A DNA stretch of 64,000 bases, taken from Georgenia_B sunbinii. Its GTDB lineage: Bacteria > Actinomycetota > Actinomycetes > Actinomycetales > Actinomycetaceae. Within the stretch, counting starts at the first letter, position 1, and the number at the start of each line of letters is the position of its first letter. A program made the translations under genes and the position numbers. The notes under the pieces are model-generated. The model saw only the letters and a program-made list of their open reading frames with translations. It was not told where the DNA came from and searched no databases. The DNA is taken from the NCBI RefSeq assembly GCF_036421855.1, contig NZ_JAZGOK010000004.1. One strand, given 5' to 3'. Shown in pieces: positions 16,372 to 28,900 of this stretch.

Positions 16372-17328
16372 TCACCCGAGGACGTCGTCGAGCGCGGCGT
16401 CGAGGGTCGGGAACGCGAACCGGAAGCCGGCGGCGTCGAGCACCTCGGAGGTGGCGTGCCGGCCGGTGGCGGCGAGCGCGGGGTCGGTGCGGAGCACCAC
16501 GGAGCCGAGGCGCAGGAGCGGCAGCGGGGTCCGCGGCGCCCAGGGCCGGCCCAGCCGCCGGCGCAGCGACCGCATCATGTCGGCGTTGCGCACCGGCTCG
16601 GGCGCCGAGGCGATGACGGTGCCCTGGACGTCGACCGCCGGGTCCAGCCCGAGCGCCGCGCGCACCACCGCGAGCCAGTCCTCGACGTGGATCCAGCTCA
16701 TCCACTGCCGGCCGGTGCCGATCGGGCCGCCGAGGCCGAACCGGGTGACGAGCAGCATCCGGTCCATCACCGGCACGTCGCGGTCGAGCACCAGCGACGT
16801 CCGCAGCACGGTGAGCCGGTCGGTGTTCGCGCCCTCGACGGCCGCCTCCCACGGCACCGCGACGCCGGTCATCTGCGGCAGGCCGGGGTCCGGCACGGGG
16901 GACGACTCGGTGACCCGCTGCTCGCCGGCGTCGGCGTAGATCGCCGTCGTGCTCGCCTGCACCCAGCGGGCCAGCGGCGCGTCCAGCCGCCGGCTGGCCT
17001 CGACCAGCGCCCGGGTGGCCGCCACCCGGCTGTCCCGCAGCGCAGCGATGTTGGCCGCGGTGGGCCGGACGTCGACGAGCTTGCCGGCGAGGTTGACGAG
17101 GGCGGTGCCGGCCGGGTCGGTCAGCTCGGTGGCCCAGGGGCCGACGCTCCGGCCGTCCCACGCGACCTCCCGTGCCGCCGCGCCCCGGTCCGGGGTGCGG
17201 GAGAGGACGACGACGTCGAGCCCTCGCCCGGCGAGGTCGGCCGCGAGCCGCCGCCCGAGGGCGCCGCTGCCGCCGGCGATGACGACCTTGCGCAGCGGGG
17301 CACCGCCGTCGCCCGGTGAGGTTGACAT
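16372..17328 (-). CDS. TIGR01777-type SDR epimerase-like protein
   Basis: The 318-residue protein begins with a Rossmann motif KVVIAGGSGALGRRLAADLAGRG and ends with the DUF1731-like tail (TSEVLDAAGFRFAFPTLDAALDDVL). These are the two hallmarks of the TIGR01777/SDR39U1 family, whose E. coli member is YfcH. Substrate is unknown. The usual GGTGFIG motif is altered to GGSGALG. It lies 73 bases upstream of the DUF218 gene on the same strand. Confidence 0.88.
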   Translation of the reverse strand: MSTSPGDGGAPLRKVVIAGGSGALGRRLAADLAGRGLDVVVLSRTPDRGAAAREVAWDGRSVGPWATELTDPAGTALVNLAGKLVDVRPTAANIAALRDSRVAATRALVEASRRLDAPLARWVQASTTAIYADAGEQRVTESSPVPDPGLPQMTGVAVPWEAAVEGANTDRLTVLRTSLVLDRDVPVMDRMLLVTRFGLGGPIGTGRQWMSWIHVEDWLAVVRAALGLDPAVDVQGTVIASAPEPVRNADMMRSLRRRLGRPWAPRTPLPLLRLGSVVLRTDPALAATGRHATSEVLDAAGFRFAFPTLDAALDDVLG

Positions 17329-17363
17329 GCGGCCAGCATGCCACCGGCGTGGCCGTCGCCGCG

Positions 17364-17771
17364 TTATGCCGCGGTGGTGAAGTCTCCCGGACCGGCCGCG
17401 ATCCGGGCGCCGGCCGGGTAGCTGAGCTCGGGCCCGACCGTCGCGCCGTTCTCGACGCGGGCCACCGCTCCGATGACGGCCCGCGCCCCGAGGCGAGCGC
17501 CCTGGCCGAGCACCGCGCCGGCACCGAGGTGGGCGTGCGAGCCGATGACGGCGTCGCGGCCCACGACGGCGTCACGGTCGATCCAGGCGCCGGCCGCGAT
17601 CCGGGCCCCGGCGTGGACGCGGGCACCGGAGTCGACGTAGGCGCCGGCCGCGACGTAGGCGTTGGGATGGACCTGGGCGCCGATCTCCACGAGGCCGCCG
17701 CCGTTGGGGTGCGGGGCGTAGCGGAGCTGCAGGCCGTCGTCCTCGAACTCGATGTAGCGGCGTCTGCGCAC
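17364..17771 (-). CDS. Left-handed beta-helix (hexapeptide-repeat) protein
   Basis: A 135-residue protein from GTG 17771, preceded by a strong AGGAGGAACGA. Residues 28-120 are a run of hexapeptide units with small aliphatic positions (VEIGAQVHPNAYVAAGAYVD, and so on), the fold of trimeric acyltransferases and carbonic-anhydrase-like gamma proteins. The start MRRRRYIEFEDDGLQLRYAP is not a catalytic acyltransferase N-domain. It could be a small acetyltransferase or a structural relative. It diverges from the glutamate dehydrogenase gene. Confidence 0.7.
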   Translation of the reverse strand: MRRRRYIEFEDDGLQLRYAPHPNGGGLVEIGAQVHPNAYVAAGAYVDSGARVHAGARIAAGAWIDRDAVVGRDAVIGSHAHLGAGAVLGQGARLGARAVIGAVARVENGATVGPELSYPAGARIAAGPGDFTTAA

Positions 17772-17938
17772 TCGTTCCTCCTGTCATGGCGTCACGTGTC
17801 GGTCTATCTGTTTCAACACCGGGAGCCGGGCGAAATTCCGGCGCGCGGTACCGGTCCACAGCGCGGCGGCTCGGCGCGGTGCGTAGCATCCGGCACAGGT
17901 GCGGAGCCCGATGTACCCGAGCAAGGGAGTTGTCAGTC

Positions 17939-20900
17939 ATGGCCTCGATGCGCGACGAGGAGCGGACCGAGGTGCTGCGGGCGGCGGCCGCCACCGCGGA
18001 CAGCCTGCCCGCCGCCGAGGGCGTCCCCCGGGCCCAGGTCACCACGCTGCTGCAGAGCTTCTACCGCGACGTCCTCGGTGAGGACCTTCTCGCGCAGTCG
18101 CCCCGCGAGCTTCTCGGTGCTGCGCTGTCCCACCTCGCCGTGGCCCGGGACCGTCGGCCCGGCACCGCGAGCGTCCGGGTGCTGGCGCCGCAGGAGGGCG
18201 CCGGCGCCACCGTCGTCGAGGTCGTCACCGACGACATGCCCTTCCTCGTCGACTCCGTCACCGCTGAGGTCTCCCGTCAGGGCCACGCCGTCCGCCTCCT
18301 CGTCCATCCCCAGCCGCGGGTGCGGCGCGACGCCGACGGTGCGCTGATCGTCGTCCTCGACCCCGCCGACGACGCCGACGACGCGCTCAACGAGTCGTGG
18401 GTGCACCTCCACGTCGGCCCTGTCGCCGGGGCGGATGACCGGGAGAAGCTGGCAGACGGCCTGCGACGGGTGCTGGGCGACGTCCGCGCCGCCGTCACCG
18501 ACTGGCCGCCGATGACCGCCCAGGCCCGCACGATCTCCACGGCGCTCCGAGACAGCCCGCCGGGCCATGCCGCGGCCACCGAGGTGGCGGAGGCCCGGGC
18601 GCTGCTCGACTGGCTCGCCGACGGCCAGTTCGTCTTCCTCGGCTACCGCGAGTACGCGTTTACCCCGGAGCAGGGCAGCGAGGAGGCCTACCTCGAGCCG
18701 GTGCCGGACACCGGCCTGGGCTTGCTCCGCGACGACGACCGGGACCGGCGGACGCTGCCGCCCGCTGCCGCCCGCAAGGCCGCCGAACCGCGGCTGGTCA
18801 TCGTCACCAAGGCGAACTCGCGCTCCACCGTCCACCGCCCGGAGTACCTCGACTACGTCGCGGTGAAGGTCATCGACGACGACGGCCGCGTCACCGGAGA
18901 GCAACGGTTCATCGGGCTCTTCACGCCGACGGCGTACGACTGGGCGGTCACCGAGGTGCCCTTCGTCGCGAGCAAGGTCCGTCAGGTCCAGGAGCGGGTC
19001 GGCTACCCGCCGGTGAGCTACCTGGGCAAGACCCTGCTGCGCGTCCTCGAGGCCTACCCGCGCGACGAGCTGTTCCAGGCGCCGGTCGCGCAGCTGAGCG
19101 AGGTCGCCACCGCCGTCGTCCACCTGCGTCACCGGCCCCGGACCCGGCTGTTCCTGCGCGCGGACCCCTACGAGCGGTTCGTCGCTGCCCTCGTCTACCT
19201 GGCCCACGACCGGTACACCCCCGCGGTCCGTCAGCACATCGCTGACCTGCTGCGCGACGCCGTCGGCGGCCACGGGGTGGAGCACGCCACCCGCGTCTCG
19301 GAGTCAGCGCTGGCGCAGCTCTACTTCGTCGTCCGCGTCGCCCCCGGGACCGCGCTGCCGCAGCTCGACGTCGCCGCGCTCGAGCAGCGCGTCGCCGCCG
19401 CGGTCCGCAGCTGGGAGGAGGACCTCGCCGACGCGGCCGTCGAGCGGTTCGGCACCACGGACGCGCAGCGGCTGCTCAGCCGGTTCGGCCAGGCGTTCCC
19501 CGAGGGCTACAAGGAGGACGTCGCGCCACCGGAGGCCGCCGAGGACCTGCGCCACCTCGACGCGCTCACCGGCGACGCCCTCGGCCTGCGTCTCTACCTG
19601 CCGCCCGGCGCGTCGCCCGAGGGGCGCCGCCTCAAGCTCTACCGCCACGGCACCCTCGCGCTCTCCGCGGTGCTGCCGATCTTCCAGGGCTTGGGCGTCG
19701 AGGTCCTCGACCAGCGCCCCCACACCCTGCACGAGGCCGACGGCACCGAGACCCACATCTCCGACATCGGCCTCGACCTGCGCTCCGGCAGCCTGTGGCC
19801 CACGAGCGACGACGACCTCGCGCAACGGCTGCACGATTCTTTCCTCGCCGTGTGGCACGGCGCCGCGGAGGACGACGGGTTCAACGCGCTGGTCCTGCTC
19901 GCCGGCCTCCGGTGGCAGCAGGTCGTCGTGCTGCGGGCGCTCGCGGCCTACCTGCGGCAGACCGGGTCGGTGTTCTCGCGCCAGTACGTCGAGGCGACGC
20001 TGCGGGACAACCCCCGGCTCGCGCGCCTCGTCGTCGAGCTGTTCGAGACCCGCTTCGACCCGAACTGGGACACCGACGACGACGAGCGCGAGCGCGCTGA
20101 GAAGGAGGTCGCGCAGCGGGTCCTCACCGAGCTCGACGACGTCGCGAGCCTCGACCAGGACCGGATCGTGCGCGCCCTCGTCGGCGTCGTCCGGGCGACC
20201 GTGCGCACGAGCTACTTCCAGCACCTCGACCCGGCGGCGAGCGGCCACGACGGCCCGCCGACGGTGACCTTCAAGCTCGACCCGCACCGGGTGCCAGACC
20301 TGCCGGCGCCGCGCCCTACCGTCGAGCTGTGGGTGTACGGCCCTCGGGTCGAAGGCGTGCACCTGCGGTTCGGCGAGATCGCCCGCGGCGGGCTGCGCTG
20401 GTCCGACCGGCGCGAGGACTTCCGCACCGAGGTCCTCGGCCTGGTCAAGGCGCAGGTGGTGAAGAACGCGATCATCGTGCCGGCCGGCGCCAAGGGCGGC
20501 TTCGTCGGCAAGGACCTGCCCGACCCGGCCGCCGACCGGGAGGCCTGGCTGGCCGCGGGGCAGGCGGACTACCGGCTGTTCATCGCCGCGCTGCTCGACG
20601 TCACCGACACCGTCGTCGACGGCGAGATCGTCGCGCCGCGCGGGGTGGTGCGCCACGACGGCGCCGACCCGTACCTCGTCGTCGCCGCGGACAAGGGCAC
20701 CGCGGCATTCTCCGACGTCGCCAACGAGATCTCCCGCGAGTACGGCTTCTGGCTCGACGACGCCTTCGCCTCCGGCGGGTCCAGCGGCTACGACCACAAG
20801 AAGATGGGCATCACCGCCCGCGGCGCCTGGGTCGCGGTGCAGCGCCACTTCCGCGAGCGTGGCCACGACACCCAGGCCGAGGACTTCACCGCCGTCGGCA

Positions 20901-22786
20901 TCGGCGACATGAGCGGGGACGTGTTCGGCAACGGCATGCTCCGTTCGGAGCACATCCGGCTGGTGGGCGCCTTCGACCACCGCCACATCTTCCTCGACCC
21001 CGAGCCCGACGCCGCAGCCTCCTTCGCCGAGCGCCGGCGCCTCTTCGAGCTGCCCCGGTCGAGCTGGGCGGACTACGACGACTCGCTCATCAGTGCCGGC
21101 GGCGGCGTCCACCCGCGGTCGGCCAAGTCCGTCGCCATCACCCCTGAGGTCCGCCGGCGGCTCGAGCTGGCCGACGACGTCGAGCAGCTGACGCCCGCCG
21201 AGCTCATCCGGGCGATCCTCACCGCCCGAGTCGACCTGCTGTGGAACGGCGGCATCGGCACCTACGTCAAGGCGTCCAGCGAGTCCCACGCGGACATCGG
21301 GGACCGCGGCAACGACGCGATCCGGGTCGACGGCGCCGAGCTGCGCTGCCACGTCGTCGGCGAGGGCGGCAACCTCGGGGTGAGCCAGCTGGGCCGGGTG
21401 GAGGCGGCGCAGCACGGCGTGCACCTCAACACCGACGCCATCGACAACTCCGCCGGGGTGGACTCCTCCGACCAGGAGGTGAACATCAAGATCCTCCTCG
21501 CCGCCCCGGTCGCTGACGGCCGGCTCGCGCTCGCGGACCGCGACGAGCTGCTCGTGACGATGACCGACGACGTCGCCGCCCGGGTGCTGCGGCAGAACTA
21601 CGAGCAGAACGTCCTGCTCGGCAACGCCCGCACGCAGCAGGCCCACATGCTCGGTGCGCACCAACGGTTCATGCACTGGCTCGAGGAGCGCGGCGAGCTC
21701 GACCGCGACCTGGAGTTCCTGCCGCCGGACTCCGAGCTGGCGCGCCGCGCCGACCGCGGCCAGGGGCTCACCTCCCCGGAGTTCGCGGTGCTCGTCGCTT
21801 ACGCCAAGCTCGCGCTGAAGACCGACCTCATCGCCTCCGACCTGCCCGACGACCCGTGGTTCGAACGGGAGCTGCGGGAGTACTTCCCGCCGGCGCTGCA
21901 GGAGGACTTCGCCGCGGACATCCCGTCCCACCGGCTGCGCCGGGAGATCATCACCACCCGGGTGGCGAACTCGGTGATCAACCGCGGCGGCATCACCTTC
22001 GTGCACCGCGCGCTCGACGAGACCGGTGCCGCGCCCGCGCAGGTCGCCCGGGCCTTCGTGGTCAGCCGGGAGGTGTTCGACCTCGCGGCATTCGTCCGGG
22101 AGGTCGAGCAGCTCGACAACGAGGTGGGCACCGAGGTGCAGAGCGCGCTCTACCTCGAGTTCCGGCGGCTGCTCGACCGCGGTGTGCGGTGGTTCGTCGA
22201 GCACGGCGGTGCGGACCTCGCCGTCGGCGCGACGATCGACCGGTTCGGTCCGGCGGTCCAGCGACTGGGCCCCGAGGTCGCCGGCTACCTCCGCGGCCGC
22301 GCCCGGCAGGACGTGCTCGACCAGGTCGAGGAGCTGACCGCGGCCGGCGTGCCACGGCCGCTCGCGGAGACGGCCGGCTGCCTCGTCGAGTCGTTCTCGC
22401 TGCTCGACGCGGTGGTGCTCAGCGAGCGGTCCGGCCGCCCGGCCGAGCAGGTGGCGCCGTTGCGCTTCGCCGCCGAGGAGCACTTCGGCATCGACCGGCT
22501 GCTGCTGCGGGTCCGCGAGCTGCCCCGTGAGCAGCGGTGGGACTCGCTGGCGCGGGTGGCGATGCGCGAAGACCTCCACGGCGTGCTCAACGACCTCACC
22601 GAGCGGGTGATGGCCGACGGCGACGACGCTGCCTCACCGGAGGAGCTGCTCGCCGCCTGGGACGAGGCGCACCCGGCGGCGGCCGACCGGCTGCGCGAGG
22701 TGCTCGCCGAGCTCGAGGACCGCGAGGAGGTCTCGTTGGCGTCGCTGTCCGTCGCGCTGCGCACGCTGCGGACGCTCGTCGGCTGA
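17939..22786 (+). CDS. gdh: NAD-specific glutamate dehydrogenase (large 180-kDa type)
   Basis: The product has 1,615 residues from ATG 17939 (AAGGGAG upstream), the normal length for the large NAD-GDH class of actinobacteria and proteobacteria. A long N-terminal regulatory part contains ACT-like segments (VVEVVTDDMPFLVDSVTAEV). The catalytic part (about 800-1250) has LRWSDRREDFRTEVLGLVKAQ and VPAGAKGGFVGKDLP, and further on NKKMGIT-like YDHKKMGITARGAW and VVGEGGNLG. The enzyme oxidatively deaminates glutamate to 2-oxoglutarate with NAD. It stands alone between the hexapeptide gene and the second giant surface protein. Confidence 0.95.
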   Translation: MASMRDEERTEVLRAAAATADSLPAAEGVPRAQVTTLLQSFYRDVLGEDLLAQSPRELLGAALSHLAVARDRRPGTASVRVLAPQEGAGATVVEVVTDDMPFLVDSVTAEVSRQGHAVRLLVHPQPRVRRDADGALIVVLDPADDADDALNESWVHLHVGPVAGADDREKLADGLRRVLGDVRAAVTDWPPMTAQARTISTALRDSPPGHAAATEVAEARALLDWLADGQFVFLGYREYAFTPEQGSEEAYLEPVPDTGLGLLRDDDRDRRTLPPAAARKAAEPRLVIVTKANSRSTVHRPEYLDYVAVKVIDDDGRVTGEQRFIGLFTPTAYDWAVTEVPFVASKVRQVQERVGYPPVSYLGKTLLRVLEAYPRDELFQAPVAQLSEVATAVVHLRHRPRTRLFLRADPYERFVAALVYLAHDRYTPAVRQHIADLLRDAVGGHGVEHATRVSESALAQLYFVVRVAPGTALPQLDVAALEQRVAAAVRSWEEDLADAAVERFGTTDAQRLLSRFGQAFPEGYKEDVAPPEAAEDLRHLDALTGDALGLRLYLPPGASPEGRRLKLYRHGTLALSAVLPIFQGLGVEVLDQRPHTLHEADGTETHISDIGLDLRSGSLWPTSDDDLAQRLHDSFLAVWHGAAEDDGFNALVLLAGLRWQQVVVLRALAAYLRQTGSVFSRQYVEATLRDNPRLARLVVELFETRFDPNWDTDDDERERAEKEVAQRVLTELDDVASLDQDRIVRALVGVVRATVRTSYFQHLDPAASGHDGPPTVTFKLDPHRVPDLPAPRPTVELWVYGPRVEGVHLRFGEIARGGLRWSDRREDFRTEVLGLVKAQVVKNAIIVPAGAKGGFVGKDLPDPAADREAWLAAGQADYRLFIAALLDVTDTVVDGEIVAPRGVVRHDGADPYLVVAADKGTAAFSDVANEISREYGFWLDDAFASGGSSGYDHKKMGITARGAWVAVQRHFRERGHDTQAEDFTAVGIGDMSGDVFGNGMLRSEHIRLVGAFDHRHIFLDPEPDAAASFAERRRLFELPRSSWADYDDSLISAGGGVHPRSAKSVAITPEVRRRLELADDVEQLTPAELIRAILTARVDLLWNGGIGTYVKASSESHADIGDRGNDAIRVDGAELRCHVVGEGGNLGVSQLGRVEAAQHGVHLNTDAIDNSAGVDSSDQEVNIKILLAAPVADGRLALADRDELLVTMTDDVAARVLRQNYEQNVLLGNARTQQAHMLGAHQRFMHWLEERGELDRDLEFLPPDSELARRADRGQGLTSPEFAVLVAYAKLALKTDLIASDLPDDPWFERELREYFPPALQEDFAADIPSHRLRREIITTRVANSVINRGGITFVHRALDETGAAPAQVARAFVVSREVFDLAAFVREVEQLDNEVGTEVQSALYLEFRRLLDRGVRWFVEHGGADLAVGATIDRFGPAVQRLGPEVAGYLRGRARQDVLDQVEELTAAGVPRPLAETAGCLVESFSLLDAVVLSERSGRPAEQVAPLRFAAEEHFGIDRLLLRVRELPREQRWDSLARVAMREDLHGVLNDLTERVMADGDDAASPEELLAAWDEAHPAAADRLREVLAELEDREEVSLASLSVALRTLRTLVG

Positions 22787-22954
22787 TAGGAGCCTGAGCC
22801 GGTCGCCGCACCGGGAACCGAGTTCCGCCGATGTACGTCCGACGTTCATGACGTCGCCGCTATGCGTTCGTCTCGAGCCGGTTACCTGGTCCAGGCGGTG
22901 GCTCCTGGCCTCGCCGGTACCAGGACCTACGACTGAATCGGCTGTGATCCCGGC

Positions 22955-25900
22955 ATGTCCCGTACGCGCTCCGTCCGCACTGCTCTCGCCACCCTCGTCG
23001 TCGGAGGTCTCGCGTGCGCGGGCCTCCTGCCCACTGCCGCAGCGGCCGAGCTCTCGCTGTCCGGCGCGGGCAGCAACCGAGACCCGTACCAGATCGCCAG
23101 CGCGGACGACCTCGTGGCGGTCGCGGACGCGATCAACGAGGAGCCCGGACGGTTCGGCAGCGCGAGCTACCGACTCACCGCGGACATCGACTTCGCCGGG
23201 GCGGAGTTCGACGGCATCAACACGTTCTCGGGGGTGCTCGACGGCGCGGGACACTCGATCAGCGACATCACCTACGGCACCCACCCGGACGACGGCGATG
23301 CCAACCGGGACTCGCGGGCGCTGATCCGCCGCGTGAGCCAGGGGACCGTACGCAACCTCACGCTCGACGGCGTCCGGGCCGACAACGGCGACGACGCGGG
23401 CTTCGTCGCCGGCCTGGCCGTGTTCGCCGTCGGCGCCACCGTCACCGGCAACAGCGTCATCGACGCGGACCTCACTGCGCGCAGCGCCGAGAAGGTCGCG
23501 GGAATAATCGCCGAGCTCGACGGCGGCACGGTCACCGACAACCGGGTCCACGGCACGATCGTCGCCGGCGAGATGCCCGCGGGAGCGGTGGCGTACGCCA
23601 AGGGCACCACCCTCGTCGCGAACAACCTGGTGGACGTCGACCTCACGATGCTCACCGGCGGCGGCAGCGCCGGGACGAGGGGCAACGACGCCGGGCACGT
23701 CCTGGCCTACCCCGGCACCCCGAACGACGGCACCTTCACCGGGAACGTCGCGCTCGGCGGCACCATCGACTACTCCGGGAAGGTCGACGGATTCACCGGG
23801 CGGATCATCGGTTACACCGGGTATGACGGGTGGACGGCGGAGGACAACCTCGCGAGCACCGCGATCACCATCTCGGGCGAGTCGGTGACGGGCCCGGGTA
23901 CCCGCAACCAGCACGGCGCGGACACCACCCCCGAGCAGCTCGCCCAGCGCGCGACCTACGAGGAGCTCGGCTGGGACTTCAACAACGCCTGGGACTGGGA
24001 CGAGGAGCTCGCCCACCCGGTGCCCGCGACGTCCTACAGCCTGTTCGGCACCGGTACCGAGGAGAACCCGTTCGAGATCGGCACCGAGGAGGACCTCGAG
24101 CTGCTCGCCGCCCAGCTCAACGCCGGCAACGGCAAGTACACCGGAGACAAGCACTACGTCCTTACCGGTGACCTCGACTTCACCGGTCGGGCGGCGTTCC
24201 CGGGCATCGACCGGTTCGAGGGGGTGCTCGACGGCGCCGGGCGCACGGTCCGCGGCCTCACCTACGGGCCGAGCAGCGACAGCAACCAGCTCGGCCTCGT
24301 GCGGCAGCTCGACGGCGCGTCCGTGCACGACCTGACCCTGGCCGGTGTCACGGCGGACGGTGGCCAGCACCCGGACCTGGTCGCCGGGCTCGCGGTGATC
24401 GCCACGGACAGCACCATCGAGGGCGTCAGCATCATCGACGTCGAGCTCGTCGCGCACGACGCCGAGAAGGTCGCCGGCCTCAGCGCCGAGGTCCACGGCG
24501 ACAGCATCGTCCGCGCCAGCTGGGTCGACGGCACGATCTCGGCCGACAAGATGCCCGCCGGGGTCGCCTCCTACGCCACCGACGACGCGCAGATCACCGA
24601 CAACCTGGTCTCCGTCGATCTCACCACGCGGCAGACCGGCGGCGCCCGGGGCGTCGATGCCGGCCACGTCCTCGCCTACCCCGGCCACGACAATTCGGTG
24701 TCCGTCGAGCGCAACGTCGCGCACTCCGGCGACATCGCCTACAGCGGCACCGTGCCCGGGTTCGCGGGCCGCATCCTGGGCTTCGTCGGTCCGGACAGCT
24801 ACCGGGTCGCCTCGCTGCGCGACAACCTCGCCCTCGACAGCATCCGCATCGACGGTGCCACCGTCACCGGCGCGCACGACGACCAGAACGGCGCCGACAC
24901 CAGCGCCGACGACCTGCAGGAGCAGGCGACGTACGAGGCCATCGGCTGGGACTTCGCCGAGGACTGGCGCTTCGACGCGGAGCTCGGCCACCCCGTGCCC
25001 CACGTCATCAGCGACGACCAGCGGCCGAACCGCATCACCACGACCTTCCACGGTGACAGCCAGACGCAGCGGGCGTTCAGCTGGTACTCGAGCATCGCCG
25101 ACGGCGAGGCCGTCGTGCGGATCAGCAGCGACCGGGAGTTCCCCGAGGGGGAGTCGACGTTCGACGTGCCGGCCGAGCAGCGCACCAGCCGGGACGGCGA
25201 GACCTTCTACCAGGCCGTCGCCGCCGGCCTGCAGCCGGGGAGCACGTACCACTACCGGGTCGGCGACCGGGCCGCGCAGGTGTGGAGCCCCACCGGCGCC
25301 TTCGTCACCAGCGACGGCGAGGACGACTTCACCTTCGTCAACCTCACCGACACCCAGTCGCAGAACGAGGACGAGGCCGAGCTCTCGGCCGCCACGATCG
25401 CCAAGTCCCTCACGCACGTCCCCGAGGCGGAGTTCATCGTGCACAACGGTGACGTCGTGGAGAACGGTGACCGTGAGCAGGACTGGATCGACCTGCTGGA
25501 CGCCGCGCAGCCCAGCCTGCTGAGCACGACCGTCGCGCCGGCCGCCGGCAACCACGAGGCCACCGCCGGAGGCTTCGTCGACCACTTCGCGCTGGACGCA
25601 CCCAACGGCCAGGACACCGAGAGCGGCGCCTACTACTCCTTCGACTACAACCGGGCGCACTTCGTCGTGCTCAACACCAACGAGGACCCCGAGCAGGCGG
25701 TGAGCGACGCGCAGCTCGAGTGGCTCCGCTCCGACGTGACGGCGGCCCGCGACGGCGGCGCCGAGTGGATCATCATGAGCCTCCACAAGGGGCCCTACAC
25801 CACGGCGACCCACCTCGACGACCACGACATCGTCGCCATGCGCGACGTGCTCGTGCCCCTCATCGACGAGCTCGACATCGACCTCGTCCTCCAGGGCCAC

Positions 25901-28900
25901 GACCACGTCATGAGCCGGAGCAAGGTGCTCGTCTCGGACCCGGACGGCGTCGAGAACGCCGCCGTGGCCGAGACCACCGTCATCACCGAGATGAAGAACG
26001 GCAAGCGGGCCGAGTACGCCGTCGACCCGGACGGCACGATCTACTTCCTGCCGAACACCGCCGGCGCCAAGCACTACACCCAGGCCACCGAGGCCGCGGA
26101 CGGCATCGACCTGGACGCCTACCTCGACCTCTTCGACCGCACCGGGGAGCAGGACACCGAGAACTTCGCCGGGATCACGGTGACCGAGGACCGGCTGACG
26201 GTCGACGTCTACGACATCAGGGCCGAGGGCAGCCCGCGCGTCTTCGAGAGTTTCGGCGTCGACCGGCAGGTCTCACCGGTGAGCGCCCGGATCGACGCGC
26301 TGCCCGAGCCCAGCACGCTCAGCGTCGATGACGCGGACGCGGTCGGTGCCGCCCGTGACGCCGTCGACTCGCTGAGCACCGCCCAGCAGGGCGCCGTCGA
26401 GAACCTCGACCGGCTGGCCGCGCTGGAGCAGCGCCTGCGCGAGCTGGGCGGACTGGTGTCCACCGACGGCAGCACCCTCGCGTGGGCCGACGGTGCGGCG
26501 ACCGAGCGCCAGCCGATCACCGTGCGCAACACCACCCGTTCCGACTTCACCGGCGCGCCGGTGCAGGTCAGACTGGCAGATACCCCGGACGTCGCCGCGG
26601 ACGCGCTCGCGGTGCTCGGCACCGACGGCGCCCCGCTCGCCTACGAGGTGGAGCGGTGGCAGCCGGGCGAGACCTCCGTGCTGTGGATCAAGCTGCCCCA
26701 GCTGGCCGCCGGCTCGGCGACCACGGTCTGGGCGTACTACGGGGGCAGCGGCGCCGGCAACGACCCCACCCAGGTGTGGGGTGAGGACTACGCGCTGGTC
26801 GAGCACCTGGCGACGCCGAGCGAGGCCGGGGAGGCCCGGACCGACTCGACCGGGACACAGACCGGCACCGTGGTCGGCGACGGGCTGGACACGGTCGAGT
26901 CCTCGCTCGGCACGATGGCCACCGACTTCGGCGGGGCGCGTATCGAGTACCCCGGTGACGTCGGCGGCGACCACGACCGGTTCACCGTCAGCACGGTGTC
27001 CGTCATCACTGACGCCGAGCTGGCCACGCTCAGCGGCGACGCCCCGATCGTGGCCAAGGAGAGCGCCACCGACGACGGCCTCGCGACCTTCTGGCAGGGA
27101 GTGCGAGCCCACGCCGAGGTGGGCACCCGGCTGGCCGGCAACAGCTTCGAGTTCGGCGACGTCGACCTCAACCACTCGTTCGCGATGCCCGAGACCGGCA
27201 CGCCGCACCTGGTCACCCAGACCTACGACGGCATGACGTACTCGGTCTTCATCGACGGCGAGGAGGTGCACAGCGAGATGCTGGAGTACCGCACCACGTT
27301 CTCCGACCCCGCCGTGCTGACCACGATCGGTGACTACGCCACCAACGACGGCGAGCTGTCGGCGCCGTTCCCGGGTGTCATCGACGAGGTGCAGATCGCG
27401 GGCGTCCCCTTCACCCCGGACTTCGAGGCGTTCCGGTACGCCAACTACTTCGGTGACGCCGTGACCGTGGGCGAGCGCGCTCAGCGCGAGGACGACCCGG
27501 TGCAGCTCATCATCGGCACCCCGGAGGGCGGAGCGGAGCTCGAGGCCGGGCTGGTCGACGTGACCGGCACGGTGAGCAAGCGCGCGACGATCACCGCCTC
27601 CGTCGCCGGCGACGTGACCGCATCGGAGGAGGTCGGCGCCGGTTCGTTCGCGATCGAGGTACCGGTCAACGCGCTCGGTGAGCAGACCATCACGTTCACC
27701 GCCACGGGCGAGGACGGCACCACGGCGGCCGACGTCGCTGCGACGGTGCTCGACACCGTGGCCCCCGCCCCGCCCCACGTGGCCGACGACGCCGCGGACG
27801 CCGGTGGCGACGATGCGGCGGTGACCCTCACGGCCACCCCGCGGACCGAGGACCTCGAACGCACGACGGCGACGTTCTACGCCGACGAGCTCCTCGACCT
27901 CGACGCGGGCGGCACGGTCGTGCGCACCGGCACCACGACCGACCGGTTGCCCGACGCGCTGACCCCGCAGAGCGGCGAGGTCACCGACGAGCTGTCGCCC
28001 ACCACGGTGGGCGAGGACGAGAACCCGTTCCAGATCTACGAGATCCCGGTGCCGGACGACCAGGCCGCCGAGGGCCAGCTCCACCTCAGCTGGCGGGGCA
28101 CGGCCGACGATCGGCCGGTCTCGGCGTACGTCTACGACCATGACGCGAACACCTGGCTGCTCAAGGACTCCGGGGCGAGCTCGGCGGGCGACGAGGTCAC
28201 CCTCGACGTGACCGCGCGCAGCGACGAGGGGGCGCTGGCCGACGGCGTGCTGCACCTGCTGGTCTGGCGCGGCCTCACCTCCCTGCCCACCGACGCCGGC
28301 TACGACTTCGAGCAGCTGCCCGACCCGGCGACCTACGACTGGGCGTTCGACCACGTGCCCGACACCCAGCTGTACGCCCAGGCGACGCCGGAGCTCATGG
28401 TCGACCAGTTCGAGTACGTGGCCGAGGTGGCCGACGAGCGCAAGACTCAGATCGCGGTCCAGGCCGGTGACCTCGTCAACCGCCCGTACCTGTCGCAGGA
28501 GTACCAGTACCTAAACGCGGAGCCCGCGGTGGCGGCCTGGGAGGACGCCGGCCTGCCGTACATGGTCTCGTGGGGCAACCACGACTACCACGACGTCGAC
28601 GAGGGCCGTAACACCAGACTGATGCTGCCGACGTACTTCCCGATGTCGCGCCTCGAGGCGAGTCTCGAGGACAGTGCGTTCACCTTCGGTGGCAGTCACG
28701 AGATCGACAACTACTACTACACCGCCGAGATCGACGGTGCGAAACTGCTCTTCCTCACGGTCGGGTTCTTCTCGATCGACGACGGGGACGAGTCCGGCAT
28801 CGCCTGGGCGCAGGACGTCATTGCCGGCCACCAGGACCACGCCGTCGTGCTCGCGGTCCACAACTCCGTCAACACCGAGGCCGGACGGTGGTCGAACGAC

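Noticed and set aside
19304..22579. Minus-strand frame of about 1,090 codons
   Set aside because: Antisense to the glutamate dehydrogenase gene, which has clear family motifs.
22634..26074. Minus-strand frame of about 1,146 codons
   Set aside because: Antisense to the LPxTG giant gene and end of the dehydrogenase gene; no domain pattern.
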